64,000 bases of DNA from Ficedula albicollis (taxonomy: Eukaryota > Chordata > Aves > Passeriformes > Muscicapidae), in the NCBI RefSeq assembly GCF_000247815.1, contig NW_004775940.1, forward strand, positions 29,142-93,141, in the 5' to 3' direction. The stretch's first letter is position 1; each line of letters starts with the position of its first letter. Made by a program: the position numbers and the translations under genes. Below the pieces are notes generated by a model. The model saw only the letters and a program-made list of their open reading frames with translations. It was not told where the DNA came from and ran no database searches. Shown here in pieces: positions 41,861-53,625 of the stretch.

Positions 41861-41974
41861 TTTTTCAATGGGTTTTTTTTTGGGTGCTGAGCCCGCAGTG
41901 GGGCTGGTGCACAAGAGGGTGATGGAAGTGAAAATGAAGACGGGAATGGGGAAAGGCAGAGGGAGGGGGAATGA

Positions 41975-42080
41975 TGGAAAATCGTGGAATGGTTTGGGTT
42001 GGAAGGGTCTGTCACTAGAATGCTCCAAGCCCCGTCCAACCTCGTATTGAACACTTCCAGGGATGCTGCCTCCGAATTAC
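41975..42080 (-). mobile_element. CR1 LINE 3'-end fragment
   Basis: tggaatggtttgggttggaa, then gggtctgtcactagaatgct and attgaacacttccagggatg, is the antisense of the avian CR1 3' end, somewhat shortened. Confidence 0.75.
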
Positions 42081-42309
42081 TGGTGGATTTGGTTAATATC
42101 GGGCTGGGAGGTTTTATTTGGAAATTAAGTAGGAAAAGGGCTCACCCGAGTGCCACCCTGGCGCCGGTATTATTAATTTTCCAGTTTTAATCCTCTGGAG
42201 TTTATGCTGTCCCCAAATGTCCTGTTTTCAGCAGGCCACAGGAATTCCATGTAGACCTTTGGGCACCTCAGAATTCACAGAAAACAGACTCGGGACGTTT
42301 TATGGAAGT

Positions 42310-42405
42310 GTCCAAGCACACTTTGGACAGGGCTTGGACAGGTGGTCAAGGGGGATGGAACTGGACAATCCTTAAAATCCCAAACCATTCCCTGATTCTG
42401 TGGTG
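42310..42405 (+). mobile_element. CR1 LINE 3'-end fragment
   Basis: gatggaactggacaatcctt followed by aaaatcccaaaccattccct and gattctgtgg matches the sense CR1 terminus, including the start of its attctgtg tail. Confidence 0.65.
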
Positions 42406-42896
42406 GTTGTGGAAAGAAGTTGATTTATGTTATGGAGCTGCAGCAGCTGATGCCATGAATGAATCTCATTGCCTGAGAAATTTCTGTGGAAAGGTACTCC
42501 TGGAGGTGGGAAAATATCCTTCTGTACTTGTCTGAGTTCCGATTAAAATTTGGTTTGTTTTCTAATTCCCTAATGAAATAGGATGTTTGATTTCAATTAA
42601 AGTGAAATGTCATCATTTTCGGCTGTGCTAATGGATATGGAATACTGCAGCCCATTAGGGAGAAAACAGTGGATTTGGGAAAAGGCCAAGAGGTGCAGGG
42701 GATGTAAAGAGATTTTCCGTGTATTTTCAATTTTTGTAATGGGCATATGTAGGTCATTATGGAAATTCGTGGCTTGTGATGACAGGAATACAGAAAATAC
42801 AATCAGGCAATCTCTTATCAAGATTTCAGCAGGAATTGCTCATATTTCCTAAATCTGGGAAAATGTTTTTTCATTGGATTTGTTCACTGGGGATGG

Positions 42897-42970
42897 GGCT
42901 GATCCTTAAAATCCCTTGAACAATTCCAGGGCTGGGGCATCCACAGCTTCTCTGGGAGAGTTTATGGGAT
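42897..42970 (-). mobile_element. CR1 LINE fragment, diverged
   Basis: caattccagggctggggcat and ccacagcttctctgggagag match the antisense CR1 3' region. Confidence 0.5.
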
Positions 42971-43045
42971 TTAAGAGTTTATTCCCCTGTCTGGTACTCT
43001 TTAAATTATTGTGTCTCCTTTGAAGTGGCTCCACTTGGCAAAAAT

Positions 43046-43073
43046 TTGTTGTTGTTGTTGTTGTTGTTGTTGT
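43046..43073. repeat. (TTG)n microsatellite
   Basis: Perfect ttg run, about nine units. Confidence 0.95.
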
Positions 43074-43889
43074 AAATCCTTTTATATCTTATTTTATATT
43101 TTATTTAATATTTTTTTTCTGTTTGTTGTTGAGCCTGGACCCGTCGATTGCTGGGGACCCTTGGGCTGAGTCCCGTGCGCTGCTTGTCCTTATAATTGAA
43201 TTAAAAGCTGCTGTAAAAAATACATGGGAATAAGAATAGGAGGGGGATGAAGAAGGAAACAATTGGGGGAATACATGGCTGGATTAGTTACTGTCCCAAT
43301 TAGCTGAATTAGCTCCTTGACAAGGAGCAGAGGGAAGAATAAAGGGCTATCGGTGACAGGGCCAGTTTTTAGGGAAGCTGCTCCTCTAAGTGCATTATGA
43401 TTGCAACATAAAGAGCTGCAGGTTTCACTTAAATGGATTTTGATTCTGCTTATTTTTCTAGCAGTAGATTTGTTTCACTTCCATATTAATCTCCTTTTAT
43501 TAAACCATAGAAATTCCAACCTTTGTTCTGCTGGGAGCAGCCTAGGACATCATTTAACTTCACAAAAAAATACAAGTATTTGTGCTCAGCAAAGAGATGG
43601 AGGTTGGATTTAAATCCTGTGACCTGGACACACAATTATGTCATTTCCAGATCTAGGAGAAGAGTGGAAATAAAGATTTTGGTCCACTGATGGGTGAAGG
43701 CTGGGGACAACGGCCTCTACCCACAATTAAATCCTGATTTTCTGCAGAACAGCACTGACAGATGCCTTCTGAGACACTTCACCAGACTGGGCTCTCCAGG
43801 TCAGACAGGCAGTCTTGTGCCGTGCAGGGATCCCAGGTTTCCATGCCTTGAGCTCAGTGTTGTCAAGACAAGGCCTCCTGGCCATCTGT
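43074..43889. other. Unique upstream sequence
   Basis: AT-rich, non-repetitive; no gene seen. Confidence 0.4.
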
Positions 43890-44092
43890 ATTTCAGTTAG
43901 ATTTTCCCTGGTTTGATACATTTGTACTTAGATTTTCGCTGGTTTGATACATTTGCAGTTAGATTTTCGCTGGTTTGATACATTTGCAGTTAGACTTTCC
44001 CTGGTTTGGTACATTTGCAGTTAGATTTTAGCTGGTTTGATACATTTGCAGTCAGATTTTCGCTGGTTTGATACATTTGCAGTCAGATTTTC
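43890..44092. repeat. 31-bp minisatellite
   Basis: Unit agattttcgctggtttgata plus catttgcagtt, six copies with few substitutions. Confidence 0.95.
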
Positions 44093-46037
44093 TGTCTCTG
44101 GGCTGCCTCCCACACACACGAGATGGGAACACGGGCAGGACACAGGATCCCCCTCCCTTAGGGAGGAAGAGGTGATGTTCTCTCACTCCTTTTCGGGCAC
44201 CAAATGTAATAAATAAACACCCAGTCAGGGTTTAGAAGCAGTCATGGAGATGTGCGGCGGTCTCCCTAAAATCTCCGTTCCCCGGCAGGAATTCTAGCAC
44301 AGCTCCATTGATTACCTTGTCTGGAGAGAGGGAGATGAAAAGGTTGCAGGCTGTTCCTGCCCAGGGGCTTCAAGGTCCTTCCAAGCCCATCCCTTCTGGG
44401 ATTCTGAGGTTTGAATTTCAGCACCAGGAGGGTGAAATTCATGGTCCCAGGAGGATGAGGGAGGTGAGGGGTCGGGGCTGTGAGGCAGAGCAGGGAAAGT
44501 AAAGTTTCCCGCATGGCTAATTCCCCAATAATCTGCGGGAGGAGGGATTTGCTCCCCTCCTGAAAAGCCCCGAGCAGCCTGGCTGGGATTTGCCAAGCAC
44601 CTGTGAAAGAATGCAGCTGCAAGGCGCTGGGAGCACCATGGGAACTGCGACAGTTCATTAATACGAGGCAGCCCCCAGATTGATTGGGGAGAGGCAGAAT
44701 TCCACTGGAGGGGACTCAGTGGCGTTCCCGAGGTGTGCCAGGGAGCAGCCAGCCTCGTGTAAATCCCAGTTTGGCAACTGGGACAGCTTACTGGGGCTGG
44801 CAGCAAGATGAATGCAGGAGAAATTGCTTCAGCGTTTCCTTCCCGTATTTTTTGTTCCATATTCATTTCTTTGTTTTCTGATTTTATTTATTTTTCCTTA
44901 GTTTGCTCCGGCTATTTTTTTTTTTCTGGTGAAGCAAGGGTTTGGAAAGTGCAGGCAGCATTTCAAACTGTGATCTGCACAGATGGGAATGAAGGAACAT
45001 TCTCCAGGCGAAAATTGTTCTGGGAGACATTTGGATGGAGCAGGATCTGTCTGTGTGCGGGGTGGAACATCCTGGTTTTGCAGCAGGAGGGTGCTGGGGA
45101 CAGACACGGGGACACGTCCCGGCCGCGGGGAGGGGAAATCCTCAGCATCAGCCCCCCGGCGCTGCGGTGGTGCTGCGGCCTTTTAACGAGCTGGAGGGGT
45201 GTGCGTGTAGCCCCGCTCTTGATGGAGAGTTTCTGTCAGCGCAGGCAGCAGTTACAAACGATGGGCTGGGCAAAGCCGAAGCCGTTTGCCTGGCATAGAT
45301 TAGAGATCCCACCTTCATCCGGGAGAGGTTCGCAGGGTGCAGCGGCACGCAGAGGCTCTGCTGCCCACGGCTCCTCGTGGCTTTCCCCACTTCCCTCCGC
45401 CCCCTCCTCGTTCCCAAACTGAATTTCCCCGTTTCCAGATGCAGCCGCAATATGAGGTGGAAATAAAAGCAGGCGGTGAAATGATGGGAGCCTGTAAGAA
45501 AAAGGGGGATCGTCCAACTCCATTTCCCTGCTTACGGCTCCCTGTCGCTGTGCTGGTGGTAGATGCACCAGGAGCTCAGCTCATGAAATTTTGAAGCACA
45601 GGATGCTCAAAGGAAGCTGCAGAGAGTCTGGAAAAGCTGGTGGCATCGGTCAAAGGCAGCTCTTGGGGCTGAGGCGTTGCCAGCTCATCATCACTTCCCT
45701 CCCATCCCTGCCTTCCTTTTGTTCTCTAAACCCTAAATTTCCACAGTTTAATTTTCTTCCTCTCCTGGAATGGCTTTGCAAATGCTTAGCCTTAAGTAAT
45801 AGTCAGTAAAGGGGAATTATCTTAAATCAAGCAAGGGTTATCTAATTTAGAAAATAGGAAATAGAGAGAAAATCAAACTAAATGAAATGCAAACAGGATA
45901 ATTCATAGCTAATCCATGGGCTTGCTCAACAGGAGGAGTCCTGTCGTTGAGTGCCCGTTCCTAGCACAGCTCACCGGTCTTGGAGCACAAACCAACAACC
46001 TCTGTAGGCCCTGCAGTCCCAAAATCCCAAAAAAATG
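44093..46037. other. Unique upstream sequence
   Basis: No array and no recognisable gene. GC-richer at 45,090-45,200 and 45,300-45,420. Small frames on both strands have no recognisable domain. Confidence 0.4.
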
Positions 46038-46096
46038 GGATGCCACAGCTTCTCTGGGCAGAATTCCTTCCCAGTATCCCAGCCTAACCTCCCCAG
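46038..46096 (-). mobile_element. CR1 LINE fragment
   Basis: gatgccacagcttctctggg followed by attccttcccagtatcccag and cctaacc matches the antisense CR1 3' region. Confidence 0.6.
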
Positions 46097-46737
46097 TTTC
46101 CCAGCCTCTCGTTCTGTTCCATATTTTTATTAATATGCAATGCAGCCCCGTCCCCCGGATTAATGAAGCTTATTAGAGGATCCTGCCAGAAAGCTTTTCC
46201 AACTTCCTTCCAATTAGCACCCGGTGCTTCCCAGGAATCCTCACAGGGCAGGGAGCTGCTTGGCAATTGCACAGCACCTTTTTTTCAGGCAACTTCACTG
46301 AAGATGTCCTTGTCAGATTAAAGACTCCTCAGATGCTGATTACCCCCTCCGGGTGGGTTCCTCATTGTTCTCCACACTCGGGAGTTGTTTTCTTTATTTC
46401 CTTTAGGTTCCAGCCTGCAGGGATCATCTTGGTTTATTAGGGAATCAGGGATTTTCAGGATCATCCCATTCCACCCCACCTTCCACCATCCCAGCGTGCT
46501 GCAAGCTGGCCTGAGACACTTCCAGGGAAGGGGAGTCTCAAATACGGGAATTTTAGAGAAAATGCTCGGGGAGCTCCTGCAGGATGGGTCCGAAACAAAG
46601 GAGAAGATTCCAGCAGTGCAGCAGCACCTCTCACCTGCTGCTGGGCTGCTCCTCTGCTTTCCCTGAGGATTCCAGGAAACGCAGGAAGGGCATCCCCATG
46701 ATGATCCTGCCCCTAATTCATTCCTGCTTAATTATCC

Positions 46738-46822
46738 CAGGCCAGGCTGGAGCACTCTGGGATAGTGGAAGGTGTCCCTGGATGGGGTGATCTTTAAAAT
46801 CCCTTCTGTCCCAAACCGTTCC
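46738..46822 (+). mobile_element. CR1 LINE 3' end feeding into a minisatellite
   Basis: ccaggctggagcactctggg, atagtggaaggtgtccctgg, gatctttaaaatcccttctg and tcccaaaccgttcca are the sense CR1 terminus. Where the attctatg tail should start, the 20-bp repeat at 46,823 begins. Confidence 0.8.
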
Positions 46823-47406
46823 AGAACTCATCCTGGGATTCCAGAACTCATCCTGGGATTCCAGAACTCATTTTGGGATTCCAGAACTCATCCTGGGATT
46901 CCAGAACTCATTTTGGGATTCCAGAACTCATCCTGGGATTCCAGAACTCATTTTGGGATTCCAGAACTCATCCTGGGATTCCAGAACTCATTTTGGGATT
47001 CCAGAACTCATCCTGGGATTCCAGAACTCATTTTGGGATTCCAGAACTCATCCTGGGATTCCAGAACTCATTTTGGGATTCCAGAACTCATCCTGGGATT
47101 CCAGAACTCATTTTGGGATTCCAGAACTCATCCTGGGATTCCAGAACTCATTTTGGGATTCCAGAACTCATCCTGGGATTCCAGAACTCATTTTGGGATT
47201 CCAGAACTCATCCTGGGATTCCAGAACTCATTTTGGGATTCCAGAACTCATCCTGGGATTCCAGAACTCATTTTGGGATTCCAGAACTCATCCTGGGATT
47301 CCAGAACTCATTTTGGGATTCCAGAACTCATCCTGGGATTCCAGAACTCATTTTGGGATTCCAGAACTCATCCTGGGATTCCAGAACTCATTCTAGGATT
47401 CCAGAA
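46823..47406. repeat. 20/40-bp dimeric minisatellite
   Basis: Two 20-mers, ccagaactcatcctgggatt and ccagaactcattttgggatt, alternate almost perfectly from 46,861 to 47,380, about 29 monomers in all. The first two monomers are both of the 'cctggg' type and the last is 'ctagg', so homogenisation acted on the dimer. It begins at the CR1 end. Frames of 150-270 codons are unit artefacts. Confidence 0.98.
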
Positions 47407-47749
47407 CCTTCTCTGCCCCAAAGCCAGAATTGTTGGTGCTGGTTTTTTTCCCCAAGTGACACTTTGTGTGTTTGCTTTCCATGGATGGAGGCAGGGCTGC
47501 TCCAACCCAGGTTTTTCCCCCCTTCTCCCAGTTTTCCCACAGATCCTGCAGGACTCCCAGAGGTCGCTTTTCCAACAATGAGAATCTTTCGATTGCAGCA
47601 AACTCTTGGGGAGGTTTCACTCCGCTGTGGCAATTAAGGAGAGGAATATCAGCAGGTCACATCTTGCTTCCGGTGCACGGGGAGTTATTTGGAGTTTGGA
47701 GGAAGCAGGATTGGGGCTGCACTTGGTATTTAAAGCAAACAGACATATC

Positions 47750-48060
47750 CATTAAATGAGACTCTGGAACGGGGCACAAAAGTAAAACCATTAAATTACA
47801 GATAAAGGGGGAAGAGTCCAAATTTCCCCAAATGTTCTCGCCGTTCGTGGCTTTTTTCTCCTAACGACCGTCGTTATATTTTGATGCGGTTAATAATACA
47901 GCAGAGGTTAAATGAAACACGAAAAAGGGCCGTACGTTAAAATTGAGATAACTCTTCCTTCAGTGAAGTGGAACCCAGCAGCTGTAGCTGCACACTGTAA
48001 TTGCTGCCTGTTTCCTGTCACTCTGATTAAGTTGCATTGTCCCTGCTCCAAGTGTAGGAA
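47750..48060. promoter_or_regulatory. Candidate conserved non-coding element
   Basis: Non-repetitive sequence mixing retained CpGs (ctcgccgttcgtgg, aacgaccgtcgttat, gccgtacgtt) with homeodomain-like words (ggttaataatac, ctgattaag). Retained CpGs in AT-rich DNA suggest constraint or low methylation. Inferred only from texture. Confidence 0.35.
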
Positions 48061-48223
48061 TCAGTGGCTTCCCATCGGGCACAGCATGGGACAACTGGCT
48101 TCGGCGGGGAAATGGCTCCGCGCGCCTGCTGCCTGTCCCGCGCTGCCGCAGCGCGCCGCGGTGTCCCTGCTGCCTGCCGGGAGCGGGGCTGCCTCAACGT
48201 CCAGGGGCTGCCTCGGGCAGCGG

Positions 48224-48294
48224 CTGCCGGCCTCACCAGTCGCTCTGCCCCCCCCCCCCCCCCCCCCCCTGCCGGCCCTCACCAGTCGCTCTGC
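48224..48294. repeat. Direct repeat of about 24 bp flanking a C22 run
   Basis: ctgccggcctcaccagtcgc plus tctg is followed by C22 (48,248-48,269), then almost the same string again. This repeats the pattern of a C tract set between repeat copies. Confidence 0.9.
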
Positions 48295-48377
48295 GCCTTC
48301 CAGCCTCGTGCTGCTCCCAGCCCCCAGGATCCCAAAATCGTGCTGCTTTTGTCCCCAGCAGCTTTTCCCCTCCGTAC

Positions 48378-48455
48378 NNNNNNNNNNNNNNNNNNNNNNN
48401 NNNNNNNNNNNNNNNNNNNNNNNNNNNNNNNNNNNNNNNNNNNNNNNNNNNNNNN
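48378..48455. other. Assembly gap (78 N)
   Basis: Run of N between tccgtac and ggtcctgag. The 31 bases to the left (48,347-48,377) recur exactly at 50,336-50,366, which casts doubt on the join. Confidence 0.99.
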
Positions 48456-48622
48456 GGTCCTGAGATCCTGGAATCCTGAGATCCTGCAGCCCTGAGATCC
48501 TGCAACCCTGAGATACTTGAATCCCCAAAACCTGGAATTAGCACAGGAATTTTGTCATTCCCACCAATCCCTGAAACCCCAAACCTGGAATTAGCACAGG
48601 AATTTTGTCATTCCCACCCTGC
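48456..48622. repeat. Short repeats right of the gap
   Basis: gagatcctg units of about 15 bp (48,456-48,510), then a string with acctggaattagcacaggaa and ttttgtcattcccacc twice (about 48,530 and 48,584). Confidence 0.85.
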
Positions 48623-48639
48623 TCCAACCAATCCTTTTT

Positions 48640-49060
48640 TTCCCCATTCCCCAAAATTCTGCACCTCCTCCTTGCCAGAGGTGGTATTTAAGATTGCCCA
48701 AGGAGCCCTAATTAAGGACCTTGTGCAAGATGGTGGGGCAAAGGGAATTACCCTGCATTGCTTTATTAATAATATTCCTCAACCACGCTGGAAATTGCTA
48801 TTAGGCCTGAACATTCCTGCCTGGATATGGAAATAATCTTTTGCTATGCTAATCTAGCACAATTTTCTTTTCAATGTAAACAAATTATCCTCTATTAATA
48901 TGCTGTTCTCCTTGCATAGTTAATTATTGTAACAGTAAGGAATAAAATTATTTTGCTGTTTGGGATGGCAAAAAGGCCTCCATAAGTACTTTAATAGGGA
49001 GCTAATTATGCACGGAATTCCAATGGTTGTAATTGCATTAAAATGACAATTCAAACGGTC
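48640..49060. promoter_or_regulatory. Candidate conserved non-coding element, AT-rich
   Basis: About 400 bp of non-repetitive AT-rich DNA with repeated homeodomain-like cores (ccctaattaagg, ctttattaataat, gttaattattg, gagctaattatg) and an octamer-like tatgctaat. This is the texture of developmental enhancers around TCF4-type genes, but no alignment was possible. Confidence 0.4.
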
Positions 49061-49199
49061 TTCTGTTCAAATATTGGGAAGCTGGCTAATTGGAGGTAAG
49101 CTGGAATTTCAATATTATGAATCAATGCTTTCCATACACTCCCTCTTTGCTTGTGTCTCCCTGGTTGCATTTGGGAACGAAGGGAAGATTTAATGGAGA

Positions 49200-49330
49200 T
49201 GGAGAGGAGCAGCTCCAGCTTTGATATCAATGCGAAAAATGGAATTTCAGAGGTTTGGGCGCTGCAGATGAGCAGCTCCAGGTTTTGTATCAAGGAATAA
49301 AGGAACGTCAGGGGTTTGGGGCTGGATTTG
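49200..49330. repeat. Local duplication of about 65 bp
   Basis: gagcagctccagctttgata with 'tcaatgcgaaaaatgg' and 'aggtttgggcgctg' is followed by 'gagcagctccaggttttgta' with similar downstream sequence. Confidence 0.65.
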
Positions 49331-50010
49331 GGTGCCCCCCGCTCCTCCCTGGTCTCCCAAGGAGCAGGGACAGACAGCAGAGCTGTGCCAGGCGAGGCTC
49401 AGGCTGCATTTTCGGGCACATCACCCCTCGGGAAGGGTTTCCAGTGGGAGCAGGCGAGCAGAGCAGCTCGTGGCACAAAGCAAAGGAGAGAATTCCAAAT
49501 GGCTAATCTCCAGCCACCCACACAAGTTTTGTCTCTCTTTAGCACCTTTCCCTGTTGCTAAGTCTCGCATCCAAAAAATCCGGAGAGGAGACGCTCCAAA
49601 TTATGCAGCAATATTGTGTGGAGCAGCTGAAAACAGGCTGGGAGAGAGAGGAGCTGCTCCCGCTTATCCTCAGGGAAAGGCTGGGTATCTGTAGGGAAAT
49701 CTGATTTTCTGTAGGAATGGTGGTTATCCTCAGCTTGCAGTTTTAGCCCTGAAATCCTGGGATGGAGCAGGAAAAGCAACGGTGCCTTTGGGTTCTGCCA
49801 CACGAGTGACCCGAGTAGGATTAAATTCGTTTTTAAGGGAGGGAATTCCTTAAAACGCACCTGGAGGTGCATGGCATGAACGGAGCAGAAGCTTCCAACG
49901 GGAAATTCCCAACAAATTAGCTCAGGCCAGGAGTTAACACTTCAATTTTCATAACAAATACTCCAGCAAAGCTTGCTCATAGGAAGCCAAAGAAATCATC
50001 TGCCTCAGAG

Positions 50011-50077
<67 letters not shown>
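50011..50077. repeat. Poly-A, 67 bp
   Basis: Uninterrupted A run, with shorter A runs just after it. Confidence 0.96.
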
Positions 50078-50081
<4 letters not shown>

Positions 50082-51060
50082 AAATGGGGAAAAAAAAGCT
50101 GGAAAAAAAAAAAGACATGTCAGATCCCAGCTACCCTGCCAAAATCCCCAAACAGCTTCCTGGCTTTTAAGGGAAGAGCATTTGAAATATCTGTGTGGAG
50201 CTGTGTCTGTTTGTCTGACAGATGTCTGCAATGTTCTGGAGCTGGAGTCATGCTCCGAATGTAAATAAGATTATGGGCCCTGCACTATTCCCATTCCCCC
50301 GCATTTCCCTCCCTGCACAGCACAGGAAACCCGGGTTTTGTCCCCAGCAGCTTTTCCCCTCCGTACCCCACAGGCAGCATTAACATTTTTCTGCCTTGTC
50401 AGTTAAACACTCAGGTTTGTCCTTTCATCCATCCAAAGGATGTTGGACCAAAAGGGCCATTTCTGCCTGCAAACACAAATTATTCACTGGGAAGCATCCT
50501 CTCCTTTTTTCCCTCTGCAGGGTTTTCCTCAACACCTCAGATCCTGGATGTTCCAGTTTCAAAGCAGAGTTTGAATTTGGGATGGGAATGCTGACAGAGC
50601 CTGGAAATCCCACAGATTCAACCCCATCATTGGTCCTGACTCCTGTAGAGCCACATTGTGCTGCTTTGAGGGACGGGTGTCTGCCAGGAAAGGCAGCGAT
50701 GGAGAATGTAAACCCCCTCCCTCCAAATCATTATCATCACTTGGAAACTAAGGGGCTCCCAGGCAAAGAAATAGTTCCTTAGTGAGAAAATTAAACCAGA
50801 GCTGCAGTGTCACAGAGAACAGCCCCAGCCCTGCCAGAGTCAGAGCCCGGGCTGGCACCCGGCAGGCAGGCAGGGTGTGGCAGCAGCCCCATTCCGTGGT
50901 GCTGCATCCTCCTGCAGGGGCAGCTGTGGCTCGGCTGGAGCAGTGGCACAGTTTTCCTCTGAAGCTCCAGGGCTGATGTGGAAAGTCCTGCAAAGACCAA
51001 AATCTCCGTTTTTCTCTGGGCAGGAAAGGCTTGGCTGCTCCCCTGGCTGGAGCATCTGCC

Positions 51061-51215
51061 GTGGGATGATGGAATTTTATCAGCCGTGCCCTGGGACTCA
51101 GTGGCCATGAACAGGAGATGTCTCCCGGAGGGTCTCCCGTGGGATGATGGAATTTGATCAGCCGTGCCCTGGGACTCAGTGGCCATGAACAGGAGATGTC
51201 TCCTGGCTGCCTTTT
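51061..51215. repeat. 78-bp tandem duplication
   Basis: gtgggatgatggaatttta/g and ggactcagtggccatgaaca occur twice, 78 bp apart, almost identical. Confidence 0.93.
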
Positions 51216-51319
51216 GTTTTGCATCTTTTGAGTCCTCAGAGGAGCATCAGCAGGGCAGGAGGGCTGTGGTTGTGACTGGGGATTGAGGATCTCTCCCCTC
51301 CAAGGCTTGGCTGCCCCTG

Positions 51320-51412
51320 GATCCCTGGGAGGTGGAGCAGTGGAAGGTGTCCCTGCTCATGGCAGGGGTGGGATGAGATGGGCTCCAAGGATTCCGTAAA
51401 ATCTCCTTTTCA
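51320..51412 (+). mobile_element. CR1 LINE 3'-end fragment
   Basis: ggagcagtggaaggtgtccc, tgctcatggcaggggtggga and tgagatgggctccaaggatt match the sense CR1 3' region, diverging toward the end. Confidence 0.75.
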
Positions 51413-53625
51413 TCCCCACTTGGATCTGGGGCCTTGCTTTCTAAAAATGGAAATTAATATTAAAAGTCGTTCCTTAACACATGTTTATTTTCTAATTTAT
51501 AGAATGTACCTATTACACTCTCCAGACACATGTGCTTGATTATAATGATTATCATATGTATTTTCCAAGGCACTCATCACCATAATATCAAATGTCATTA
51601 GAGAAATTAGGGAAGAGCAGCAGCATTTTCCTTGCAAGGAAAAGCCAGTTCCCCCTTTCCCACCACAGCAATGAGAGCAGAAGCTCAGCTGATTTTCTGC
51701 CACTTTTGTTTCAGCTCCACACAAAACCCACGGGGAAACGTGCAGCCAAATGTGCACCTGAAACCAAAACCTCTGTGAAAATCCTGTGGAAAAATGTCCT
51801 GGAACTGTGCAGGACAAATTCAGGGCTGCCTTTCCTCCTGGGCACTCCCAGCACAGCAGCTGAGGGAGGAGGAAAACACAAACCTGGGCTCACAAACCCT
51901 CACTTGAATCCTGCACTCCTTTCCCCTAATTTCAAGTTTTCCTGATGATAATTCCCATTTTTGGAGCAAAAAAAGAAAAAAAACCTTTGGGAGGAGATAA
52001 GCGAGGTGCCAGGGGATTTCCACGTGTGTTCCCAGAGGTGGGAGGTGCAGATCTGGATTGGTTTGGGAGAGCCCAGGGGTTTTTTATTTCAATATTTACT
52101 TCTTGAAGCTGCAGCAGAGGAGGGAAACAGCTGGAGATGGCACAGGCAGCCTGTGCAGACCTGGCTGGTTTGTGTTGGCTTTCAAGGGGGGCTGTGCCCT
52201 CATTACAGCATTCCCTCTCTCCACTGCTAATTATTACAAATAAGCAGAATTGAAAAAACGAAGAGCATTGCCCAGTCTGTCACCTTCCCACATCCCAAGG
52301 ATTGGAATGCAGCTTTCAGCACTTCCCAGGGATTGCAGGTCTTGCAGCAGAGTCCCTGAAATCCCGTCTGTGTCGTGGGGGTGAAGCAGCAGCAGCAGGG
52401 AGCTGCCTGTGGATTGCTGACTCCGACTAAATCCTTGGGTTTTTTCTTCCTTTGCGTCATTTCTGTGATTATTTTTGTGCTTCATATGCTCAAAAATCCT
52501 GGGGAATCGGAGGAAAAAAAAAAACCTCTCTCTTTTTTTTTTTTTATATATATTTGCTTTGCAAGTCACTTTGTAAAGAAGTCTTCAGAAGGTTTGAAAC
52601 CCACCTGTTTTCCTCGCTGGATCCAAGTGGGAACTTGAGGGGAAATGAAATATCTTGGCCCCACACCTGAGCAAAGGGATTTTCAGCAGGATTCTCGGTC
52701 TCCAAGCGAAGATTGTGGAAAGAGAACAGAGTGTTCCTCTGGCTCTGGCTCTGCCTCCGTGCATCCTGGCCGTGCCAGCAGCGCTCCAGGGAAGGACTTC
52801 CCTTGGAACAAAGCACCCAGGCAGGGGAAAGGGGCTGCTGGGGCTCCCACTCCCCCTTGGGAGGACACCTGAACACTCTAAGGTCACTTGGATAATCCAG
52901 CCCCACTCGGGCTGATATCTAGCTCCAGCAGGAACTCTTGGAAAGCTTCGAACAACATCCATCTTCATTACTCCCCACCCTCGTGTCTGTGTGATTGATT
53001 CCTGCTAAATTTGGTTTAATTGCTCAGAAGGTCTCGAGGAGTGACATTTGGAGAGAGCCAAATGGGATGTCTGAGCTCCCCCTGCTGCTCTGCTGCTCGC
53101 AGGCACCCAGCAGCACCCAGCACCCGCTGGGGAGAGCACCAGCAGCTCCTTCCTGCAGCCTGTCCTCCTGCTGGGCCAGCAAGTCCCAGGGCTTGGGGTG
53201 AAGGGGCCGAGTTTGGGGTTCCCAGTGACCCCTCTCGGTGCGCCTGAGCTCCTCCAGGGGCACAGGAGGGGTCAGTGGGCACAGCCCCGCTGTGGCGGGC
53301 TCCTCTCGGGGGTGGGATCAGCTCTCCCTGCTGATGCAATCAGCAGATCAGGGTTTGGTTTGGTTTTTAAACTTCATCCCGTTCAACACCTTGGCTGCCC
53401 TAAAGCCCCTCCAGCCCAGCCTCCCTGTGCCCACCCTCCCAGGCAGGAACTCCTTCCCCAGATCCCGTCTAAGGCAGCTCTCCTGGATGGAGGGGAGCCG
53501 AGTAACTCCCCAAATCCCAGCGACCAGGGAGCAAAGGCCAGCAGGCAGAGGAAGGCATGCAGCACTCGCTATTGCCCAGCCACAGCAGCAGCAAGGAGCT
53601 GCCCGTTCCCGAGCAGAGTTTGAAG
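51413..53625. other. Unique upstream sequence
   Basis: Non-repetitive, no recognisable gene. Small T and A runs at 52,513-52,545. Overlapping 100-140-codon frames around 52,500-53,660 lie on both strands without domains. Confidence 0.4.

Noticed and set aside
50011..50077. Poly-A as the tail of a retroposed gene or SINE
   Set aside because: No recognisable gene or SINE body upstream and no target-site duplication seen.
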